From Mucilaginibacter sp. cycad4 (lineage in GTDB: Bacteria; Bacteroidota; Bacteroidia; Sphingobacteriales; Sphingobacteriaceae), in assembly GCF_034263275.1 (NCBI RefSeq), contig NZ_CP139559.1, positions 3,968,001 to 4,032,000 of the forward strand: a DNA stretch of 64,000 nucleotides, written 5' to 3'. Both the position numbers and the translations under genes were made by a program. Of this stretch, positions 58,969-64,000 are shown in pieces; the stretch's first letter is position 1, and every line of letters starts with the position of its first letter. The notes under the pieces are model-generated. The model was not told the origin of the DNA. It saw only the letters and a list, made by a program, of their open reading frames with translations, and did no database searches.

Positions 58969-59145
58969 ACGTCGCTCCTATGGAGCCAAAAAATCACCTC
59001 CAATTAATATCTTTTTGTCAACTCCGTAGGAGTATCATGTTTATAGACATACCTCAAAAGAAAATACCCGGCTCCATAGGTGCCTCCTCTTCTTAAGCAT
59101 CTATCAAATCTAAATTCTATATTAGCATCAACCAAACAGCCTTTT
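58969..59145. repeat. CTCCGTAGGAGTATCATG / GGCTCCATAGG dispersed repeat
   Basis: Contains GCTCCTATGGAGCC (58974-58987), CAACTCCGTAGGAGTATCATG (landmark near 59018), a TTTATAGACATACCTC stretch and CGGCTCCATAGGTGCCTCC near 59070. It is the right half of the element into which IS copy B inserted and forms the leader region of the deacetylase gene. Confidence 0.65.
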
Positions 59146-59925
59146 ATGAAAAGATTGATTTTCTTTTTATTACTCATCATATCGATTACGGCCAATGCAC
59201 AGCAAACCAAGCGCAAGAAAGCCATCATTGTACTTACTTATGACGATGGTATCAACTCGCAATTAAACATTGCCATCCCTCAGCTTGATTCGGCACACCT
59301 TACGGCTACGTTCTTTTTAATGGGTAACATGAACGACGCTACTTTGCCCCGCTGGCGCGAAGTGGGTAAAAAGGGGTATGAGCTTGCCAATCATACGCTG
59401 TACCACCCTTGTTTGCTAACCAACGTAAAAGCCAATCCGGCCAATAATTCGGCTATTTATACACCATACATGATGCTGCGTGAGATTAATGAAATGAATA
59501 CCCTGCTTTTCGCGCTCGATGGTAAAACCGGCGGCCGTACCTATGCTTACCCTTGTACCGAAGTTGAAGTTGGCGGGATCAATTATGTAGATACCCTGCG
59601 TAAAGCCGGGCTGGCAAAATATGCCCGCATAGGTGGCGGACCGGATGCTGTGATCACTGATTTCAAAAACCTCGACCCTTTAAAAGTACCCTCATGGGGT
59701 GTTACAGGCAACCCGGTTACCGGCGATGCATTGATAGATTTTGTGAAGAAAGTACAGCAAAGCGGCGGACTGGGCATCTTCATGTTTCACGGTGTAGGCG
59801 GCGATTATCTGGTTACCCCTGCCGATGCCCACCGGCAACTGCTTAAGTATTTAAGCCAGCACCGAAACGAAATTGAGGTAACTACGTTTATGAAAGCCAT
59901 GGATGAGGTGATAGCGGCTAAATAA
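59146..59925 (+). CDS. Secreted polysaccharide deacetylase (NodB-homology)
   Basis: 259 residues from the ATG at 59146, the start of a signal peptide ending ANA-Q19; a frame from 59080 runs through repeat sequence and is rejected. NodB/CE4 features: TYDDG (catalytic base D33 and metal D34), then NHTLYHP with metal ligands H83 and H87, RTYAYPC and a C-terminal GIFMFHGVGGDY. The domain spans nearly the whole protein. It removes acyl groups from a polysaccharide such as chitin-type or peptidoglycan glycans in the periplasm; the substrate is unknown. It converges with the hydrolase gene, and the two stop codons are adjacent. Confidence 0.9.
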   Translation: MKRLIFFLLLIISITANAQQTKRKKAIIVLTYDDGINSQLNIAIPQLDSAHLTATFFLMGNMNDATLPRWREVGKKGYELANHTLYHPCLLTNVKANPANNSAIYTPYMMLREINEMNTLLFALDGKTGGRTYAYPCTEVEVGGINYVDTLRKAGLAKYARIGGGPDAVITDFKNLDPLKVPSWGVTGNPVTGDALIDFVKKVQQSGGLGIFMFHGVGGDYLVTPADAHRQLLKYLSQHRNEIEVTTFMKAMDEVIAAK

Positions 59926-59942
59926 TTAGCCTATCAGGCTAA
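59926..59942. terminator. Hairpin at convergent gene ends
   Basis: TTAGCCT-ATC-AGGCTAA, a perfect 7-base stem that begins directly at the deacetylase stop and includes the last codons and stop of the minus-strand hydrolase. No T-tract; weak terminator at best. Confidence 0.4.
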
Positions 59943-60777
59943 CGAGATCTGCTATAACAAGATCATCTTTGATAATGCGCTCATGGCCACGGCCTTCGTA
60001 TACTTTGGTTTCAATTTCAGGATGAGCGGTAAGAAAACTCGCCAGGAACGCGAAAGGTGCAATTTTATCCTCCGGATCATAGGCTAACCAATGCCGGGTA
60101 ATGGCATGGGTGGGATATAAATTATGAAGTGTAAACTCCGACGCCTTCATATCAAACAGCGCCTCAAAATCAGTAAAGAATTTATCCTGCAAACCCTGGG
60201 CTACATCTGCTGCGTTCAGGCTGGCTATGAAATTCTCTTTCAGATTGATTAGCGGGGCAATACTGACGAGCAAGGCTGGTTTAATACCGGTTTCCTTTAT
60301 GGCGATGGCATTGGCCATGGCTCCTAATGAATGACCGATAACTACATCAGGTGCACCAAAAGTTGTGATCACTGCTTCCGCTGCTTTGGCGAAGAGCATC
60401 AGGTTTGACAACTCCCCTTCCGAGCTGCCGTTGCCCGGCGCGTCGAAAGCTATTACCTGTGTATTATCAATTTTTTTTAAAGCGGTAATGAGTTCGGCAA
60501 AGTCGGCAGCTTTTGAGCCCCAGCCGTGAGTGATCATGATCTTGCGTTTTCCATCTCCCCAGATAAAACCATTGAATTTTAAGGTCGATTTACTGAAATG
60601 CGAATCTTCAACTTCAAGGGTAAAAAGTTTGGCTTCCTCAAGCAATTGCTGTTGCTGCAAGCGCACCGGCATTTTAGGCGAATAACAGATCAATTGCCAC
60701 AGCAGGCTGAGCATATCAGGCGCTTCGGCACCATTAAGAGATTTTACCTGGTTAAATACCGTTTTCAACTTTTTCAT
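59926..60777 (-). CDS. Alpha/beta hydrolase
   Basis: A 283-residue cytoplasmic hydrolase. An N-terminal extension (about 1-55) precedes the core: oxyanion segment MITHGWGSKAADFAEL, FDAPGNGSSEG, nucleophile elbow GHSLGA with S150, and C-terminal His in YEGRGHERII; the acid is probably D236-D240 in YDPEDKI. It resembles serine aminopeptidase S33/BAAT-type esterases. No signal peptide and no neighbour suggests a substrate. Confidence 0.85.
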   Translation of the reverse strand: MKKLKTVFNQVKSLNGAEAPDMLSLLWQLICYSPKMPVRLQQQQLLEEAKLFTLEVEDSHFSKSTLKFNGFIWGDGKRKIMITHGWGSKAADFAELITALKKIDNTQVIAFDAPGNGSSEGELSNLMLFAKAAEAVITTFGAPDVVIGHSLGAMANAIAIKETGIKPALLVSIAPLINLKENFIASLNAADVAQGLQDKFFTDFEALFDMKASEFTLHNLYPTHAITRHWLAYDPEDKIAPFAFLASFLTAHPEIETKVYEGRGHERIIKDDLVIADLVSLIG

Positions 60778-60890
60778 AGGAGAGGCAGAATTTCGCCGGC
60801 AAAATAAACAAAAGCACCTTAAAATATACCGAAAGGTATTTTATTTACATTATCCCGACGAAAAACCTCTGGCAATTATATAGGCACACA

Positions 60891-60926
60891 AAGGCGTTAA
60901 GAAAAACTTTGCGTCTTAGCGCCTTT
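60891..60926. repeat. AAGGCGTTAAGA / TCTTAGCGCCTT inverted repeat
   Basis: Small palindrome with the words AAACTTTGCGTCTTAGCGCC, of a kind that recurs in Bacteroidota intergenic DNA. The surrounding 205-base gap shows nothing else. Confidence 0.55.
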
Positions 60927-60982
60927 GCGAGAAATAACTAATAGCTACGGGCATGAAGCTTCCCCTTCAGGGCCCAGGGGCA

Positions 60983-61828
60983 CTACTTCCCTCTACCCAG
61001 CCAAAGCAGCGAATTAATGATCAGCTTATCAACATCGGCATTTTCAAAGGTTTGAGAAAGCTCTTTGTTAGTACCGCCATCGTAGTCCATATCATTATGG
61101 CCAATGTTGAAATAAACCATTTTATATTTTTTATTAGTCCAGGCTACAGGGTAGTAACCGCTATGCCAGATCTCGTGTTGTTTTGGGCCTGTACCCAAGG
61201 GAAAACTTGTTGAATCAACCGCCAGCAGGATATCGATATCCGGATTTTTGCGAAGGTCATGCTCCCAACGATACCATTCGTTAGGGTTTGTTTTAAAAGT
61301 AGCCGGCAAACCTTTGGTTACCGGGTGATTGGGATCTTCCACATGTAAAATAGCAGGCGTCGGGTGCCAGGTATTGCTTACATACTGGCCCGAGCCTAAA
61401 AATTCGTTGTGGTACCAGTCCCAGTTTTGAGGAAAATCAGACGGAGTAAGCGCGAAAGCCGAAAAGTGGAAACCCATCCACGCGCCGCCCTTTTTCATAT
61501 ACTGTTCAAAAGCTGCACGCTGTTCGGGGTTATCAATACGGGTATCTAAAAATATTACTACCTGGTATTTGGCCAAAAACTCAGGGTTCATATTTGCCCA
61601 GTTGTTGGTACTGTCGTAGGTAAAATTGTACTTTTTGGCCATTTTAGGAAACCAGCGATTGGCCTCGTGCACAAAGCTGATATGCGCCAGGTCGCTCCGG
61701 CCGGTGTAAAAGGCTATTACTTTGAAATTTTTGTTGCTTTGGGCGTTAGCATTTACCGCTGTAAAAACAGCCATAACAATGAGAGCCACAAATAGCACTA
61801 CCCTGTTAATCATAGTTCGGTTGATCAT
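60983..61828 (-). CDS. Secreted ThuA-domain protein
   Basis: A 281-residue protein with a signal peptide ending VNANA-Q. The ThuA (trehalose-utilisation, class I GATase-like) fold is seen in KVIAFYTGRSDLAHISFVHEANRWF, YQVVIFLDTRIDN, the KGGAWMGFHFSAFAL strand-turn and the C-terminal KMVYFNIGHNDMDYDG. In Bacteroidota such proteins act in periplasmic sugar oxidation or derivatisation; the precise role is not set. Two ATG codons (61828 and 61813) both give a workable signal peptide; the first is annotated. Confidence 0.88.
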   Translation of the reverse strand: MINRTMINRVVLFVALIVMAVFTAVNANAQSNKNFKVIAFYTGRSDLAHISFVHEANRWFPKMAKKYNFTYDSTNNWANMNPEFLAKYQVVIFLDTRIDNPEQRAAFEQYMKKGGAWMGFHFSAFALTPSDFPQNWDWYHNEFLGSGQYVSNTWHPTPAILHVEDPNHPVTKGLPATFKTNPNEWYRWEHDLRKNPDIDILLAVDSTSFPLGTGPKQHEIWHSGYYPVAWTNKKYKMVYFNIGHNDMDYDGGTNKELSQTFENADVDKLIINSLLWLGRGK

Positions 61829-61967
61829 AATAATCGTGAGTTTATAATTGTGGTTATAAAACTAAGGGATTTGGTTTTATGATGTTAACAAAACGAAGTA
61901 ATGAGAGGTGATGTAGGGGCAATTAGATGTTGATCGTGAAAACACCGACCACAAGCTAAATAAACTA

Positions 61968-62082
61968 TGTCATTGCGAGGAGCGGAAATGGCAAAAGCGC
62001 TGGGGCGAAGTGGCAATCTCTAACTATACAGGGTGGACATGTATTGGCTACGAGATTGCCGCGCCTGCGCTCGCAATGACAT
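61968..62082. repeat. CATTGCGAGG-family palindromic repeat, variant
   Basis: Opens TGTCATTGCGAGGAGCGGAA and closes CTGCGCTCGCAATGACA; inner words CAATCTC/GAGATTG pair. Fourth member of the family at 8609, 16764 and 17159. Together with 62101-62150 it fills most of the 388-base gap. Confidence 0.8.
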
Positions 62083-62100
62083 ATTTTTACCCCTTGTTTT

Positions 62101-62150
62101 CTTGCGCTCGTTTGCAACGAGTGCTTAATATGGTTTAGCGATTGTATCGC
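62101..62150. repeat. CTCGTTTGCAACGAG direct repeat, left copy
   Basis: A 50-base sequence repeated at 62769-62818 with one difference (TTTAGCG versus TTTGGCG). It includes the hairpin CTCGTTTGCAACGAG and GCGATTGTATCGC. The copies stand either side of the gene 62217-62738. Confidence 0.88.
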
Positions 62151-62216
62151 TTAATGTAGTCTGATGATTGTATAGTTAGTAATTTATAACTGGCATATGT
62201 ACCACGTATGCACCAC

Positions 62217-62738
62217 CTAAAGGTGTGACATTACTTCAATCACAGACGGCATATCTAAATTAAATTTCCAGATACAATCAAGGGTGCTAATTGCAATCAC
62301 CTGCCCTTCTTTTATTGTCACCTTATGGAATGGATTTGAAGATGTAAAATAAGCTATCCAAATTACTTTTTCTCTTTCCAAATTCATAACGCAGACAAAC
62401 CCGTCGCTACCATAGCTCCCCTCTCCACAAAAAGCTTTTATGGAACCTGTTTTATCAACATACTGATTTAGAATTGCACAGCTGCACCACGATAATTCCC
62501 CTTCTTTTTCAAAGTTATCAATAGAAGTAACAGACGACGCTTGTAATTTAAATTCAACTGGGTTTTCCCAAGACACTTCTATTTCAAAAAGTTGTATTGT
62601 CCTATCAGGAAAAACAATTCCATTTATCAATGGACATTCTAAATGGTCTATAAAACTTTCAATTTCTTTCATTTTACCACTATCGTTGGCACAGGTGAGT
62701 ATCCTTGCTTTTAAAAGCTTAACAATCGTAACTGTCAT
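62217..62738 (-). CDS. Hypothetical protein between direct repeats
   Basis: 173 residues from Met at 62738 (MTVTIVKLLKARILTC); a start at 62756 would add six residues. No family recognised. No signal peptide. Beta-rich, with repeated W/F-containing strands (LFEIEVSWENPVEFKL, EKVIWIAYFTSSNPF, DCIWKFNLDMP) and five Cys residues. It is AT-richer than the metabolic genes and bracketed by 50-base direct repeats, which suggests an acquired cassette. The size and composition would suit an immunity-type protein, but nothing proves this. Confidence 0.65.
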   Translation of the reverse strand: MTVTIVKLLKARILTCANDSGKMKEIESFIDHLECPLINGIVFPDRTIQLFEIEVSWENPVEFKLQASSVTSIDNFEKEGELSWCSCAILNQYVDKTGSIKAFCGEGSYGSDGFVCVMNLEREKVIWIAYFTSSNPFHKVTIKEGQVIAISTLDCIWKFNLDMPSVIEVMSHL

Positions 62739-62768
62739 ATTGGATACACGCGACACGCGTGCATCCTT

Positions 62769-62871
62769 CTTGCGCTCGTTTGCAACGAGTGCTTAATATG
62801 GTTTGGCGATTGTATCGCCTTTGCGTTGAACGCAAATCCAGCTACGCACTCGTTGCAAACGTGCGCGAGTT
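62769..62871. repeat. CTCGTTTGCAACGAG palindromic element, full copy
   Basis: The first 50 bases repeat 62101-62150. The remainder supplies the inverted arm (GCACTCGTTGCAAACGTGCG) plus TTGCGTTGAACGCAA, so this copy is a full palindrome while the left copy is truncated. Confidence 0.82.
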
Positions 62872-62906
62872 TAATAAGGTTATGGATTTCATTCAATTCA
62901 ATTTTT

Positions 62907-63512
62907 TTACCTAAGTTGCAAGTTAATACCAAGTGTGCTGCAACTTTTTTCAAACTCCAACTTATTTAATGGTCCTATACGCTTGTTCTTTTTCTTTTCG
63001 ATAATCCAATAGTTTTCTTTGGCAGCCAACAAACGCACATAAAATGGATCATTACAGAAAATAGTATCTACTACAAGAGCAATTATTTTTTGATCTCGGG
63101 CGGAGTTCGAATCTGTAACTCCATCCGATTTGAAACGTTTATATAAAGCACTGTCCGCCTTGATAATAGTATGCATACCATCAAAGTCTTTGGCTGCCGT
63201 GTCTTTAAGATAATCGGTGTAAACACTGTACCGGCTTCCCAAATCACTACCAACAAATAGTTTATAGTGCTCATAATCTGGATTCTGTTTTGCAACAATG
63301 AAATTTTCGTTATAAGCGTAGTCCGTCACTTCGGAGTATATCTCCGTGTTACAATCCGTCGAAGCAGGTATAATCTTTCGCCACTTACTATCAGTGCAAT
63401 AAGTGTAGCCATCTCCCAAATCCACCACGGTGTCATTCAAATTGGCACACGAAAAGATAAGCATCGACACAACTATGAATATTGTAAAAACATGTATTGG
63501 CACTTTTTTCAT
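62907..63512 (-). CDS. Hypothetical lipoprotein
   Basis: 201 residues with a signal peptide and lipobox IFSC (C22). The body is unrecognised. The opening after the lipobox, DTVVDLGDGYTYCTDSKW, and the YWIIEKKKNKRIGPLNKLEFE ending resemble small Bacteroidota lipoproteins of the DKNYY-like type, which is only an impression. Four Cys in the mature part may form disulfides. AT-rich like its neighbours at 62217 and 63590. Confidence 0.75.
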   Translation of the reverse strand: MKKVPIHVFTIFIVVSMLIFSCANLNDTVVDLGDGYTYCTDSKWRKIIPASTDCNTEIYSEVTDYAYNENFIVAKQNPDYEHYKLFVGSDLGSRYSVYTDYLKDTAAKDFDGMHTIIKADSALYKRFKSDGVTDSNSARDQKIIALVVDTIFCNDPFYVRLLAAKENYWIIEKKKNKRIGPLNKLEFEKSCSTLGINLQLR

Positions 63513-63589
63513 ATGACTATTGTTGACAGTGGGAGTGGTGTACGCTAATATGCATGCACCAACATCGACGCAAACAGCATCGGCTTAAC

Positions 63590-64000
63590 CTATATTACAA
63601 ATCTGCGAACATACTCTTCCACCTCAGTATAGGTTAGCAAAGCAGGTTTTACCCTTTTATCCATTAAAAAACTTTGCTTTATATTCATCCATTGGTGGTA
63701 ATCGACATCTATAAAACCGTCTTCGAAATCCATCATGGTTTCGGCCGATTTTATTAAAACATTCCATTGCTTATGTAAGTACTCGATAACACTTTTAAAA
63801 TCATCACGGTTCTTTTTAGCAACGATATTTAAAACAATTTCTATAATATCTATTTCAATATACTTGTAAGTGTATTTGATTAAGGTGCAATATGAAAACA
63901 CATTGGTAAAGTTTTCGCTGAGCGTTATTAAATCATCCAATTTGATATCCGTCCATATTTCGGGCAGGCAAGCTAATAATTGAGTTACGTAGAGATCATT
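63590..64000 (-). CDS. Hypothetical helical protein (5' part outside window)
   Basis: The frame is open to the right edge of the window, 137 codons, so the N-terminus is missing. An apparent TTG start at 63938 is not needed because coding continues upstream (DLYVTQLLACLPEIWTDIKL). The protein is mainly helical (YKYIEIDIIEIVLNIVAKKN; FKSVIEYLHKQWNVLIKSAET) and ends TYTEVEEYVRRFVI. No family recognised. Same direction and base composition as the two hypothetical genes to its left. Confidence 0.7.
   Translation of the reverse strand, partial: NDLYVTQLLACLPEIWTDIKLDDLITLSENFTNVFSYCTLIKYTYKYIEIDIIEIVLNIVAKKNRDDFKSVIEYLHKQWNVLIKSAETMMDFEDGFIDVDYHQWMNIKQSFLMDKRVKPALLTYTEVEEYVRRFVI

Overview
The window looks like a chromosomal segment of a Bacteroidota member, most likely Sphingobacteriaceae (Mucilaginibacter/Pedobacter-like). 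The evidence is a SusC/SusD pair with its own ECF sigma and FecR anti-sigma, many Sec/lipobox-bearing secreted glycan enzymes, TAnnTTTG-like promoter boxes with few Shine-Dalgarno sequences, an archaeal/eukaryal-type prolyl-tRNA synthetase, a two-part RhaD-dehydrogenase fusion, and many palindromic intergenic repeats. No rRNA, tRNA or CRISPR array was seen. The left edge cuts a PLP-dependent transsulfuration gene and the right edge cuts an unidentified gene.

Layout. 0-7 kb: housekeeping (proS), a four-helix-bundle S23-type gene set in TGATTGGT-type repeats, a Gly/Tyr-rich lipoprotein with a FadL-like porin, and a DUF885 metallopeptidase-like protein. 7.1-8.5 kb: an IS3-family element that split one copy of a tandem hairpin repeat. 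8.7-14.2 kb: uronate genes (kduI, a dehydrogenase, a YhcH-like protein) around a divergent promoter with paired AACGTT operators, then a lipocalin and a YeeZ-like dehydrogenase. 14.2-31.8 kb: a polysaccharide utilisation locus on the minus strand (sigma, FecR, SusC, SusD, GH78, NagX-like membrane protein, GH20, GH3), with a DUF1016 nuclease gene between sigma and anti-sigma. 32-36.6 kb: an MhqD/MhqO-like quinone resistance pair and a second GH20.

36.8-45.6 kb is the most unusual part. It is a tight plus-strand operon encoding a membrane Ser/Thr kinase, a degenerate FHA-like protein, a 28-residue membrane peptide, a membrane PP2C phosphatase with a beta-helix-like outer part, a 1358-residue FtsW/RodA-penicillin-binding-protein fusion, and a canonical FHA protein. 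The gene content matches the actinobacterial pknAB-pstP-rodA-pbpA-fhaAB module, which suggests phosphorylation-controlled peptidoglycan synthesis built independently in a Bacteroidota.

45.6-49.4 kb: a palindrome cluster holding a frame-broken GIY-YIG gene, a cell-wall amidase translationally coupled to a Fur-family regulator, a MerC/His-rich small-peptide pair under a palindromic operator, and a sphingomyelin-synthase-like PAP2 enzyme. 49.5-57.5 kb: a gluconokinase-type FGGY kinase and a complete L-rhamnose operon (transporter, isomerase, kinase, aldolase-dehydrogenase) that could consume rhamnose released by the GH78 enzyme. 57.5-59 kb: a second, diverged IS3-family element. 59-62 kb: a polysaccharide deacetylase, an alpha/beta hydrolase and a ThuA-domain protein. 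62-64 kb: AT-rich unrecognised genes, one bracketed by 50-bp direct repeats.
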